Origin: a virus
DNA: 41,805 nucleotides
Virus record (IMG/VR): IMGVR_UViG_3300036886_000512
Span: 1 to 41,805 of that record
Strand: one strand, 5' to 3'
Shown here: positions 1 to 6,600 of the stretch, piece after piece
Layout: every line of letters begins with the position of its first letter
Position numbering within the stretch: position 1 is the stretch's first letter
Made by a program: the position numbers and the translations under genes
Notes under the pieces: generated by a model
Databases searched by the model: none
Seen by the model: the letters and a program-made list of their open reading frames with translations, nothing else
What the model was told of the DNA's origin: nothing

Positions 1-206
1 TCAGCTCGCAGCGCCATCATGTTCGGCGTCGTTGCGTGCGCTCCGCAGACGCCGCAGCGTTTGTTTTTTGTCGAGGATCGCTGCGCCTGCATCCGAGCCG
101 CCTTGTCGCGGTTGCGGCACTCGGCGTTGAAGAACTTCCGCTTCCAGTCGGTGGATCCGTCCGGCAACTTCAGCGGACGGGTGCACCCGCACATGCAATA
201 GCGCAT
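1..206 (-). CDS. Small zinc-ribbon protein, partial (runs off the left edge)
   Basis: An ATG at 206 opens a frame different from the longer ORF that overlaps it. In-frame stop TGA lies just upstream (242-240), and a GAGG sits about 9 nt before the ATG. The product begins MRYCMCGCTRPLKLPDGST and carries further Cys residues, including RCGVCG, before leaving the window. It resembles the 55-aa protein at 18761-18928: both have a YC/VC..C start, a DGS turn, R..F...C and the string DKAARM followed by alternating basic residues. That paralogy is why I believe this frame. Probably a small structural zinc-ribbon protein; role unknown. The C-terminus is not in the window. Confidence 0.55.
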   Translation of the reverse strand, partial: MRYCMCGCTRPLKLPDGSTDWKRKFFNAECRNRDKAARMQAQRSSTKNKRCGVCGAHATTPNMMALRA

Positions 207-360
207 CGCTCGTGGCCTCGTTGTCCTGATCGGCCACAATCACGCGATGGCCGGCAAACCAGTGAAAGAACCAACCCTCGCCGTTCATCGGCATGGGCGT
301 CACATCTTCGCGGCAGTCACAGCAGTAGAGCCGCTCGCTCGTGACGGGCGCGGCGCTCAC
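1..360 (-). CDS. Hypothetical protein with N-terminal Cys motif, 3' half overlapped by another frame
   Basis: GTG at 360 overlaps the TGA of the upstream gene (GTGA), which makes the start credible. The 119-aa frame ends at a TGA at the window edge. Residues about 12-50 look like protein (CCDC, then GEGWFFHWFAGHRVIVADQD), but from about position 206 onwards the alternative frame with the DKAARM zinc motif has the better protein-like sequence. Either the two genes overlap by about 200 bp, or a frameshift separates an originally shorter gene. No function can be assigned. Confidence 0.4.
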   Translation of the reverse strand: MSAAPVTSERLYCCDCREDVTPMPMNGEGWFFHWFAGHRVIVADQDNEATSDALLHVRVHPSAEVAGRIHRLEAEVLQRRVPQPRQGGSDAGAAILDKKQTLRRLRSARNDAEHDGAAS

Positions 361-851
361 GGGCGTGCCTCGGCAGATAGGTATCGGATCGGCTTGCCCC
401 AAAGCGCCGCATAGGCAATCTCGCTCCGCATGGACTCGCCGATGTAGCCGCCGACATCGAGCACGAGGATCTCGTCGGCCAAGTCAATCTTTCGTTTATG
501 AAGATCATCGAGGGCAAGCTTCTGCTCAGGTGTGCAGCCCACTTCCTCACCGTGGGCTTCCTTCTGAGAGTGAGGGAAGAAGCCAACCGAAAGGACGATG
601 CGCCCCGCCATCGTCTCGCGGTAGTAAGCGCACATGAATTCGTCGAAGAATCGGGTTGAGCCGCATAGGCACACGACCTTCGGGGCTGTATCCCGCTTCG
701 CGCGGCGAGCTGAACGTGCGGCCTCGCGTCGGCTGGTATGCACGGAAGACTTCATCGAACCGCCATAGGCACCCCTACATGGCACCCCGATGGTTGCTCC
801 GCAAGCCGTGCAGGGCACAAGGTTGACGACGATGGCGATGTAATTCTTCAC
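357..851 (-). CDS. Zinc-module / nucleoside 2-deoxyribosyltransferase-like fusion
   Basis: GTG at 851 overlaps the TGA of the preceding gene and has GTGAGG just upstream, so I prefer it to the longer ATG frame. The 164-aa product has an N-terminal module CTACGATIGVPC followed by a basic helix with H, the pattern of a small phage zinc module (about residues 13-50). A Rossmann-like C-terminal domain follows (about 58-160) with VVCLCGSTRFFDEF, a KIDLADEILVLDVGGYIG segment and an S-x-x-x-E-I-x-Y-A helix. These are hallmarks of the nucleoside 2-deoxyribosyltransferase/DUF4406-like superfamily, which cleaves N-glycosidic bonds of (deoxy)nucleosides or nucleotides. The substrate is unknown; a role in phage nucleotide or base metabolism is inference. 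Confidence 0.75.
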   Translation of the reverse strand: MKNYIAIVVNLVPCTACGATIGVPCRGAYGGSMKSSVHTSRREAARSARRAKRDTAPKVVCLCGSTRFFDEFMCAYYRETMAGRIVLSVGFFPHSQKEAHGEEVGCTPEQKLALDDLHKRKIDLADEILVLDVGGYIGESMRSEIAYAALWGKPIRYLSAEARP

Positions 852-1597
852 GCCCTCACCTCGATCTCTTCCCCAACCTCGCACTCGACGGGCTGGCGGC
901 TGCGATCGCGCCGGCTGATCTCGTCTATCGTTCTCTTAGTTCCGTACGACGGAAACAGCGCGCCCTTGAACCAGGCCTGGTCAACGCGGCGCAAGTCGTA
1001 TTCTTCCGGGTGCAGCTTGATGAAGCGGACCAGCTCGAAGTGGCGGATGCGTGAATACTGGCCGTCAAATGCCGTGCTATCGCGCAGCCATCCGTGATTG
1101 ATCCAGCGCGCCACTGACTGCACATTCACGCCGAGTAGTTCGGCGGCATCGACGCGCGAATAAGTGTCGGAAGCGCGCATCGAGATGCCGATCTGGTACG
1201 CCTTCAGCTTGACGCTGCCCGGGCTGCGCCCCAGCTTGCGGGCAATCTTGGCGACGCTCCAGTGGCCGGCCTGCTCGCGCAGCAGCAAGACTTCCTCGGT
1301 CTTCCAGAACATCCATCGTTGCGCCGTGATGCCCAGTACCTGGGCGCGCCGATTGACGGCCCAGCGCGGGAAACCGGTGCGGCGCATGACGTCACTGACG
1401 CCAACGCCGAGTTCCGAGCGCGAGCGCGCGCCACGATAGACCCCGCGCAGCAGTTCGTCGAGCATCGGTGTCCAGTGGAATTTCGAAGGCGCGATTTTCG
1501 ATTTAATGTCGCATGCCGGGCACAGCCGGGAGCGGGGCCGCGCCTTCAGCTCGTGACAGACGCGGCATTCGACCGGGTTGCTGGGAATTCCACGCAT
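848..1597 (-). CDS. Putative zinc and helix-turn-helix DNA-binding protein
   Basis: 249 aa. The N-terminus carries CRVCHELK followed by CPAC, a four-Cys putative zinc site. The middle contains a Myb/SANT-like region starting FHWTPMLDELLRGVY and a second helical region with WSVAKIARKLGRSPGSVKLKA, a clear helix-turn-helix. A third HTH-like segment (AAELLGVNVQSVARWI) follows. A multi-HTH DNA-binding protein, perhaps a late-gene activator in the way Mu C or Mor ends the Mu early phase, but there is no recognisable similarity to those proteins. The ATG lies 3 nt after the stop of the upstream 35-aa gene, within the early operon. Confidence 0.7.
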   Translation of the reverse strand: MRGIPSNPVECRVCHELKARPRSRLCPACDIKSKIAPSKFHWTPMLDELLRGVYRGARSRSELGVGVSDVMRRTGFPRWAVNRRAQVLGITAQRWMFWKTEEVLLLREQAGHWSVAKIARKLGRSPGSVKLKAYQIGISMRASDTYSRVDAAELLGVNVQSVARWINHGWLRDSTAFDGQYSRIRHFELVRFIKLHPEEYDLRRVDQAWFKGALFPSYGTKRTIDEISRRDRSRQPVECEVGEEIEVRA

Positions 1598-1600
1598 GCC

Positions 1601-1708
1601 TTACACCGCCCCCGAATTGCGCGCACGCTCGACCAAGTCCTGGTCGCGATGCGCCCGCCGCGGCCAGAAGATGATTGCGATCAGCAACGCCCAGCGCAGC
1701 AGTTTCAC
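1601..1708 (-). CDS. Small single-pass membrane peptide, 35 aa
   Basis: GTG at 1708 overlaps the TGA of the upstream gene (GTGA). The frame ends in TAA at 1603-1601, 3 nt before the next ATG, so it fills the gap exactly. The peptide starts MKLLRWALLIAIIFWPRRAH: one short hydrophobic helix followed by a charged tail. The tight coupling and the typical membrane profile support it. Function unknown. Confidence 0.6.
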   Translation of the reverse strand: MKLLRWALLIAIIFWPRRAHRDQDLVERARNSGAV

Positions 1709-2028
1709 AGCGCCGCTCCGATTGCGTTCGCCGACTTGCGGGCAAACGCTTCTTCGGCCAGAGCCTGGCGCACTTGCGCGGCGAAATCCGTCACTACCGG
1801 CTGGTGGTGCAGATCCAGTTCCTCGATATTTCCCGGCAAGGCCAGGCGGTCGATCTCGCTGACGCGCGCGGGCGCGCCGCAGTGCAGGTGCTCGCGCATG
1901 AAAGCGCCGGCGGCGTTAATGAAGGCGTAGACGCTGCCCTCGACGCGCTCGGCGTGGTGGCAGTGGGCGCAGCGCAGCGTGCGCGTGCGGTGGTCAACGG
2001 ATATGTGGCGTGCGCTGGTGAAGGTCAT
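1705..2028 (-). CDS. Small Cys/His-rich hypothetical protein
   Basis: 107 aa. It has a CAHCHH pair near residue 20 and HLHC near residue 49, which together could hold one zinc ion. The middle has a VYAFINAAGAFMREHL helix and the C-terminus an amphipathic helix. The start codon abuts the TAA of the upstream gene and the stop overlaps the GTG of the 35-aa gene. No family was recognised beyond a generic phage zinc-finger look. Confidence 0.65.
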   Translation of the reverse strand: MTFTSARHISVDHRTRTLRCAHCHHAERVEGSVYAFINAAGAFMREHLHCGAPARVSEIDRLALPGNIEELDLHHQPVVTDFAAQVRQALAEEAFARKSANAIGAAL

Positions 2029-2387
2029 TAGTAAGGGTCCTGTTCGTCCTCGCCATCCGGAAGGCGCCGCTGTTGAGTGCCAGCGAGTTGTTCGAGATCA
2101 AATCGACTGATCGGGCTGGCGTCGATATTCATGGCGGCCGCTGTCGCCACGGACTCGGTGCATGGCGTGATCGAATAGATCGCGGTCGGGTTTAGAAACT
2201 TCGTCAGCTTGATTTGTCCCAGGGGATTGGGAACGTCGACGCGCACGAAGCTCGCGCCACCGACCTGCGCGTTCGTCACGCGGCCGGCGAGTCGCTGATG
2301 CCCGAAGAGTTCAAGGATTGCCCATTCGTCGAACGGTTTGGGCTCCGAGTCGCCTGGATAGGCGCTCTGTGTTTTCGGTTCGCTCAC
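2028..2387 (-). CDS. Conserved-looking phage hypothetical protein
   Basis: 119 aa. A pattern near residues 20-45 (FDEWAILELFGHQRLAGRVT) followed by a Val/Phe-rich strand region and an AIYSITPCTE segment resembles a small family often found in phage early regions, where a WA.lEL.GH..laGr motif recurs. No biochemical role is known to me. The ATG overlaps the TGA of the upstream wHTH gene (ATGA at 2384-2387). Confidence 0.65.
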   Translation of the reverse strand: MSEPKTQSAYPGDSEPKPFDEWAILELFGHQRLAGRVTNAQVGGASFVRVDVPNPLGQIKLTKFLNPTAIYSITPCTESVATAAAMNIDASPISRFDLEQLAGTQQRRLPDGEDEQDPY

Positions 2388-2833
2388 GCTGCCTCCTTCG
2401 GATCGTCCTTCATTTCGATTTGTATCTGCCCGAGCAGTTCATTCAGCCGGCGCCGTCCGCCGAGCACGCGCGCGCGCCGCGAGATCGAGCGCAGCTCCTT
2501 GACCAGCGGACGCAGCGCCAGCGCCACGTCCTCGGCCGTGAGGATCAGGAAATATCCGCAGGGCTTGCCGCGCGATGCCCCGATGGGCACGTTGAAGTCT
2601 TCGACCAGGCTCTTCACCGCCGCCTTGATCTCGCGTTCGTTCAGCGGCAGGAACGTCGTCAGCTCCGCGATCGCAATCGGCGAGGCTGCCCCGCGGTGCC
2701 GCAGCAGCGCCGCCAGCAGTGGCGCATAGCCCGCCGGCAGCGGCCACGGCCCGCTCGCGCCGGCGAGTACCTCGTCGGCGTGCGCGACGATCTGCGCTGT
2801 CGGATCGAAATCGAGTTGGAGCTCGTCGGTCAT
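2384..2833 (-). CDS. Winged-helix DNA-binding protein
   Basis: 149 aa. Residues about 58-100 form a winged-helix pattern: an LNEREIKAAVKSLVED recognition region followed by the wing NVPIGASRGKPCGYFLI. The C-terminus is a basic helix. The shape is that of phage wHTH regulators or replication accessory proteins, so DNA binding is inferred; the target is unknown. Its ATG is preceded, in the 21-bp gap from the upstream gene, by a tandem heptamer repeat and not by a good ribosome site. Confidence 0.65.
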   Translation of the reverse strand: MTDELQLDFDPTAQIVAHADEVLAGASGPWPLPAGYAPLLAALLRHRGAASPIAIAELTTFLPLNEREIKAAVKSLVEDFNVPIGASRGKPCGYFLILTAEDVALALRPLVKELRSISRRARVLGGRRRLNELLGQIQIEMKDDPKEAA

Positions 2834-2842
2834 TTAGTTTTC

Positions 2843-2870
2843 AGTTGCCAGTTGCTAGTTGCCAGTTGCC
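2843..2870. repeat. Tandem heptamer repeat locus 1
   Basis: Four perfectly phased 7-mers on the plus strand: AGTTGCC, AGTTGCT, AGTTGCC, AGTTGCC (minus strand GGCAACT type). The array overlaps the last codons and stop of the gene ending at 2855 and fills the space to the next ATG at 2833. Related arrays occur at 3240, 12334 and 25115. Confidence 0.85.
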
Positions 2871-3574
2871 GGCAGTAGCCCCGCCAGCCAGGTTGAGAAG
2901 ATGTTTGCCTTGTCTTCGAGCGGCAGCTTTTGCCAGAACGCGTCCAGATGAATTTCCTGAACGCAGATGGTGGCCACGCCGGCGGCGGGTGTGTCCGGAA
3001 TCTCGCGGGGCAGCGCCGAGCGGCGGCCGCCGCCGTTCGACTTTGCCGGCGATGCTTTTTCAGCGCGCGAGAGATTCCTCTTTGGAGCGCCGCCGTGGGC
3101 CTTCAGATAGGCCACGCGCTGCCCGCATTTCTTCGAGCAGCAGGATGAATCCTTCCGCAGCGGCGAGAAGTCCGCCCCGCATTCGGTGTTCGCACAAATT
3201 CTTTTTCCCAGCACTTTTGCCTCCTCCGTCTTTTCAACCGACAACTGACTACTGGCAACTGGTTCACGCAGCGGGCCGCCGTTCGCCTTCTCCAGCCGGG
3301 CCTTCAACATTCCCTCGGGCACCTTCTTCAGAGACACGCGCTGCGGCGGCGCCGGCGGCAATGAGACGGCCCGCTTCTGCGCGATGCATGGCAGGCCGTC
3401 CTCACAGAACACGCAGGGGAGCACCACACCGTCAGCGACGCCCTGCGAATAACAGGCCGCGTGCCGGCACTGCGGACACATCAGCGGCAGCTCCGTCGTG
3501 CTGATTGCCCCGCGCGACATCGAACTCGTCGTGTTCGGCTGCACCGCCTGGCCGCGCACCATTTCGCCGCCCAT
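2855..3574 (-). CDS. Double zinc-ribbon hypothetical protein
   Basis: 239 aa from the ATG at 3574, which overlaps the upstream TGA (TGATG); the longer open frame to 3871 is spurious because it covers the real genes upstream. There are two Cys clusters: CPQC...C...CVFC near residues 30-60, and CANTECGADF...CCSKKC near 145-170. The second has the look of the common phage zinc ribbon (C-x4-C ... C-C-x3-C). The linker between them contains a heptamer repeat array read in frame as PVASSQLSVEKTE, and the stop codon lies inside another such array. Function unknown; nucleic-acid binding is plausible. Confidence 0.65.
   Translation of the reverse strand: MGGEMVRGQAVQPNTTSSMSRGAISTTELPLMCPQCRHAACYSQGVADGVVLPCVFCEDGLPCIAQKRAVSLPPAPPQRVSLKKVPEGMLKARLEKANGGPLREPVASSQLSVEKTEEAKVLGKRICANTECGADFSPLRKDSSCCSKKCGQRVAYLKAHGGAPKRNLSRAEKASPAKSNGGGRRSALPREIPDTPAAGVATICVQEIHLDAFWQKLPLEDKANIFSTWLAGLLPATGN
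3240..3260. repeat. Tandem heptamer repeat locus 2 (inside a coding region)
   Basis: Phased 7-mers GACAACT, GACTACT, GGCAACT on the plus strand, preceded by a looser copy (TTCAACC). The array lies in frame within the zinc-ribbon gene on the minus strand, where it encodes part of a low-complexity linker. Confidence 0.75.
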
Positions 3575-3795
3575 CAATTCACCAGCCCTTCGACCGCCTG
3601 CGTTTCCAGCGCGCCCTCGTGCCGCGCCCGCCGCGCCGCCTGCTTCAGCGTTGCCGACATCTTCTCCAGCTCGTCGGCCGTGGCGATGAACTGGAAGACG
3701 AAGAAGGAGTCGTCGCAATCGCTGGGCGAGAAGCTGACCAGCGTGAGCGGCTCGGAGCTGCGGGTGATGGGCGCGATGTTGGTTGAGATCTTCAT
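3574..3795 (-). CDS. Small hypothetical protein
   Basis: 73 aa. The N-terminal half is beta-strand-like (PLTLVSFSPSDCDDSFFVFQF) and the C-terminal half is a single amphipathic helix (DELEKMSATLKQAARRARHE). Start and stop overlap the neighbouring genes by 4 and 1 nt. No family recognised. Confidence 0.6.
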   Translation of the reverse strand: MKISTNIAPITRSSEPLTLVSFSPSDCDDSFFVFQFIATADELEKMSATLKQAARRARHEGALETQAVEGLVN

Positions 3796-3995
3796 TCCGC
3801 CTGGCTCTCCATCTCCGCCGCGGCCTGCTTTGCCGCCGTGGCGAACACGGCGACATGGCTGCCCGCTTCACACGCGCCGTGCTCGCCGCCCATGTGAGAA
3901 GCCCGGAAGGCGCCGATCATGAAGAAGGCCAGCGGCTCGGGCAGCTTGCCCACCAGGAAGGCTCCGCAGCGGCAACGCTCGTCTATGTGCTGCAT
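3792..3995 (-). CDS. Small hypothetical protein
   Basis: 67 aa from the ATG at 3995, which overlaps the upstream gene end by 13 nt. The frame is open much further but that extension lies over the real upstream gene. The N-terminus reads MQHIDERCRCGAFLVGK (two close Cys), and a further Cys and His residues are scattered downstream (HMGGEHGACEAGSH). This could be a degenerate zinc site. No function assigned. Confidence 0.5.
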   Translation of the reverse strand: MQHIDERCRCGAFLVGKLPEPLAFFMIGAFRASHMGGEHGACEAGSHVAVFATAAKQAAAEMESQAE

Positions 3996-4321
3996 GGCAG
4001 CCCTCCCACCAGCACGTTCCCGGCGGCCTCCGCCTTTGCGCCTGCCGGGTTTGCAGCCGGACGAAATCCCATCTGCCGCTCGGTTGAGAACAGCGTTCCG
4101 CAGCGCGGGCAGAAGGTGGGCTCGAAGTCGATGTGGAAGTCGAACTCGCACTCGGAGCAGCGATAGGCGTGCACCGGCCCGGCGATTCGTGAAGCCGGCA
4201 GCGTGTAATGCTTGATTCGCGCCGCGCCCTCGCCCCGCAATTCTGCCGCCGCGATCACCGGATGAACGATGTTGTGGATTGGACATTTAAGTACGCTGTT
4301 GCGATAGCCGCATAGCTCCAT
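3983..4321 (-). CDS. Zinc-ribbon hypothetical protein
   Basis: 112 aa from the ATG at 4321 (TGATG overlap with the upstream stop). A convincing four-Cys ribbon near residues 68-88 reads CSECEFDFHIDFEPTFCPRC, with further Cys and His near the N-terminus (CPIHNIVH). Such ribbons usually bind nucleic acid or stabilise small proteins. Part of the early operon; role unknown. Confidence 0.6.
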   Translation of the reverse strand: MELCGYRNSVLKCPIHNIVHPVIAAAELRGEGAARIKHYTLPASRIAGPVHAYRCSECEFDFHIDFEPTFCPRCGTLFSTERQMGFRPAANPAGAKAEAAGNVLVGGLPCST

Positions 4322-4548
4322 CACTTCACCTCGGTCCATCTCAATAGCGCCATCGCCTTGAGCAGTCTTCGGTAATCGGCCGCGTTCTTCATTACCTTCC
4401 GCCAGCGCCGTGCACTGACTTGGCAGCGCAGCGGATCGAGCGTTTGCGCCAGCGATTCGTTCATCGCGATGCCCTCGCGCAGGGCGCGCCGCGCAATGCA
4501 CCCCTGCCGCACCGACAAGCGCCCCCCCCCCGGCAATTTTCTGGCCAT
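4321..4548 (-). CDS. Small basic hypothetical protein with a homopolymer near its start
   Basis: 75 aa from ATG 4548; rich in Arg/Lys with a helical C-terminus (MKNAADYRRLLKAMALLRW). A run of ten G on the coding strand (C at 4522-4531) sits about ten codons in. A second ATG at 4552 overlaps the upstream stop as TGATG, the coupling usual in this operon, but lies in another frame that would need a slip in the G tract to enter this one. The exact N-terminus is therefore uncertain. Confidence 0.5.
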   Translation of the reverse strand: MARKLPGGGRLSVRQGCIARRALREGIAMNESLAQTLDPLRCQVSARRWRKVMKNAADYRRLLKAMALLRWTEVK

Positions 4549-4551
4549 CCA

Positions 4552-5061
4552 TCACGCTCTCGCTTTCTGCGGCTGCTTCGCCTTCTTCGCGTTGCGCTCG
4601 TTCACCTTCAGCGACGGCTTCTTGGGCGACGTCTTCACCACCGCGGCGAACATCGGTTCCAGCCACTTGCGCGTACGCGCCGGGAGCTTGGCGATCGCGG
4701 AAGCAGCATCCGGGCGCGGCGTGTAGGTCAGCTTCAAGTCGAAGAGAGGGCGGACCAGATGGGGATTGGAATCCAGCCGGTCGACGATCTCCGCGATCGC
4801 GTCCTGGTCGTAGCTGGTGGAAATTCCGAAGCTGGCGTCCACGTCGTACACGGCGCCCGCCAGTCGGAACGTTTTCTCCGCGCCCGGCGGGGTGATGCCG
4901 TGCTGCCGGCACATCTCGACCAGGTCATCCTTCTGCGCGTCCAGCTCCGATTCCTTCGCCTCGATCGCCGCGGTGAGTTTGTTGTAGGCCTTGGCGCGGG
5001 TGTCCACCTGCGCCGCCGTTGGTTTGTCGAACTTCTTCACTTTCGCTGCTGCTGCACTCAT
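4552..5061 (-). CDS. Possible Gam-like early protein
   Basis: 169 aa. The N-terminal 50 residues form a charged coiled coil (AKAYNKLTAAIEAKESELDAQKDDL). A beta-containing middle follows (KTFRLAGAVYDVDASFG), then an acidic helix and a lysine-rich tail. Size, helical N-terminus, operon position and the strand after the coiled coil resemble Mu Gam-type host-nuclease inhibitors that bind DNA ends, but sequence identity to Mu Gam is not visible to me. Treat Gam as a hypothesis. The ATG overlaps the stop of the small membrane gene upstream (ATGA). Confidence 0.5.
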   Translation of the reverse strand: MSAAAAKVKKFDKPTAAQVDTRAKAYNKLTAAIEAKESELDAQKDDLVEMCRQHGITPPGAEKTFRLAGAVYDVDASFGISTSYDQDAIAEIVDRLDSNPHLVRPLFDLKLTYTPRPDAASAIAKLPARTRKWLEPMFAAVVKTSPKKPSLKVNERNAKKAKQPQKARA

Positions 5062-5171
5062 GATTGCCTCCTCCTGGAATCCAACGTCCTGTCATGCGGC
5101 TCGGTCGCGCCCAGCCAGGCCAGCGCGCAAAAACTGACGCCGCCCGCAAAGCCGAGCAAAAGCATCATCAT
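5058..5171 (-). CDS. Small membrane peptide, 37 aa
   Basis: Begins with three ATG codons in a row at 5171, the first overlapping the upstream TGA (ATGA). Sequence MMMLLLGFAGGVSFCALAWL forms one hydrophobic helix, followed by a charged tail ending RRRQS. It fills the gap between two certain genes with 4-nt overlaps at both ends. Function unknown. Confidence 0.6.
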   Translation of the reverse strand: MMMLLLGFAGGVSFCALAWLGATEPHDRTLDSRRRQS

Positions 5172-5497
5172 TGCCCGCTCCTCTCGGCTGGCTCCGAGCG
5201 CACCATCGGCGGATCGAAAGTTCCCGTCTCCGCCCAGCGCGAGGCCAGCTTCAGCATGCAACCCTCGCCGCAGGCCACCGCGGCGCCTTCGAAGTAAGCC
5301 AGGTCGCGGTGCCACGGGTGCACCTTCAACGCGTTCGCGCCGGCGGCGTTGCGCAGGTTCGATTCCTGGAAGAGCACGAACCAGTCGTTGGTCTCCTGCT
5401 TCTGCTTGCGGCAGAGCGAGCAGATGAACGGGCGGAAAGCCTCGTCCACCATGGTGACCACTTCACCGACCACGGATTCGTGCCGCTCGCTGATCAT
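5168..5497 (-). CDS. Cys-containing hypothetical protein
   Basis: 109 aa from the ATG at 5497 (TGATG overlap). It has CSLC near residue 27 and CGEGC near residue 76, with a His pair (HPWH) between, compatible with a split zinc site. Otherwise mixed alpha/beta. No family recognised. Confidence 0.6.
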   Translation of the reverse strand: MISERHESVVGEVVTMVDEAFRPFICSLCRKQKQETNDWFVLFQESNLRNAAGANALKVHPWHRDLAYFEGAAVACGEGCMLKLASRWAETGTFDPPMVRSEPAERSGQ

Positions 5498-5733
5498 CAG
5501 CGGACCTCCGAGGGGATGTACCATCGCCCGTCGCGACGGCGGCCGACGCGCCCGTTCATTTCCAGATACATAAGCGCGAGCTGAACTTCGAGCATCGTGC
5601 AGGCGCCGTGACCGGCCAGCCGCTCGTCGAGTTGCTCGTCCAACTTCCGTCCCACCCAAATCGCGAAGAAATAGTTTTGGGCGAAGGCACGCGCGACCCA
5701 CTCGACTTCGCAGATGAAACGGCCCGGCGTCAT
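5497..5733 (-). CDS. Small hypothetical protein, possible winged helix
   Basis: 78 aa. Two helices (VEWVARAFAQNYFFAIWVG and MLEVQLALMYLEM) precede a GRVGRRRDGRWYI segment that looks like the wing of a small winged-helix fold. Start overlaps the upstream stop (ATGA at 5730-5733). No function assigned. Confidence 0.55.
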   Translation of the reverse strand: MTPGRFICEVEWVARAFAQNYFFAIWVGRKLDEQLDERLAGHGACTMLEVQLALMYLEMNGRVGRRRDGRWYIPSEVR

Positions 5734-5981
5734 CGCGCCTGCTTCCTCCGCGCCGCCTGGCGCTGCATCGGCGTGGCCAACGAACGCGCCGGACGAATGC
5801 CGCGGGCAATCATTTCGTCACATACCGCCTGCACCTTTGCTCGCTCGGAAGCGCACAGCTTGTCGCCGCCGCTGTGCTGCACGCCGGTGACCTGCTCGAC
5901 GTCCTGCGCGAGTGACCACGAAAGCGGACGGCCCTTGGCGGCGTCCAGCAGCCGCTTCAGTTGTTTCGATTGCTCGCTCAC
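5730..5981 (-). CDS. Small helical hypothetical protein
   Basis: 83 aa from a GTG at 5981 overlapping the upstream TGA (GTGA); the frame is open further upstream but that part covers the membrane gene. Predicted helices include KQLKRLLDAAKG and ERAKVQAVCDEMIARG, with a basic tail (QRQAARRKQAR). No recognised family. Confidence 0.55.
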   Translation of the reverse strand: MSEQSKQLKRLLDAAKGRPLSWSLAQDVEQVTGVQHSGGDKLCASERAKVQAVCDEMIARGIRPARSLATPMQRQAARRKQAR

Positions 5982-6205
5982 CGAGTCACCATCCACTTCC
6001 AGCGGTCGTAATTCAGCGCCGCCCTCAGCAGCGCCTGGACGATTACGCCGGTGGCAATGCCGATCAGCCACCAGCAGGCGCGCGTCGCCCAGCGGTCGAG
6101 CTGCTCGGTGCGCGTGCGCTTGCCCTCGCGGATCCGCCGCACCAGGTATTCGCGATCGGCTTCGCGCCGGATGACGCGCTCTAAAATCTGTCCGCCGGTG
6201 CTCAT
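5978..6205 (-). CDS. Small single-pass membrane protein
   Basis: 75 aa from the ATG at 6205, which overlaps the upstream stop (ATGA); an in-frame ATG at 6232 is less likely. A charged N-terminal helix (ERVIRREADREYLVRRIREG) is followed by one transmembrane segment (ACWWLIGIATGVIVQALL) and a short tail. Probably inner-membrane; role unknown. Confidence 0.6.
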   Translation of the reverse strand: MSTGGQILERVIRREADREYLVRRIREGKRTRTEQLDRWATRACWWLIGIATGVIVQALLRAALNYDRWKWMVTR

Positions 6206-6600
6206 GCTGCGGCCTTCCTTTCTTCCAGACACTGGCGCGCCGCCGCGTAGTTTTCCAAGTAGCCGTTGAACATCGAGGCGTAGAGCCCACTCCGTACCTT
6301 GGGAGGCAGCAGCTCGTAGCAGCGGAAGCAGAAGGTCTGCATCTCGCGCTTGCGCTTGCCGCAGCAGCAGTGATCGGCCTTCAGCTCGGCGAGCACCGCG
6401 CGCACGACGTGGCCGTGCCGGTCATTGCAGGCGGCGGCTTTGCAGCGCGTGTGCTCCTGGTCGAGGAAGAAGCTCTGGATGCCATCGCCCACGCCGCGGC
6501 AATATCGGCAGCGTTCCTGGCGCGGCTCGAAGCAGGTTGCGAGCAGCTCGGCGAGCATTTCGCCGTGAATGGTCAGCGGAGCGTGTATGAGCAGCGTCAT
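6202..6600 (-). CDS. Cys-rich zinc-binding hypothetical protein
   Basis: 132 aa with at least ten Cys. The N-terminal cluster is CRYCRGVGDG followed by HTRCKAAAC. The C-terminal cluster is HCCCGKRKREMQTFCFRCYELL. The second cluster ends in an amphipathic helix, as in small phage zinc proteins. ATGA overlaps at both ends. No function can be assigned beyond probable metal binding. Confidence 0.65.
   Translation of the reverse strand: MTLLIHAPLTIHGEMLAELLATCFEPRQERCRYCRGVGDGIQSFFLDQEHTRCKAAACNDRHGHVVRAVLAELKADHCCCGKRKREMQTFCFRCYELLPPKVRSGLYASMFNGYLENYAAARQCLEERKAAA

Noticed and set aside
2843-2870. CRISPR-like array
   Set aside because: Units are 7 bp in direct tandem without spacers; no cas gene is present anywhere.
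3983-4912. A 309-codon open frame covering the Gam-like gene
   Set aside because: Only its last 112 codons look like protein; the rest covers better-supported genes in other frames, and the TGATG start at 4321 explains the real gene.
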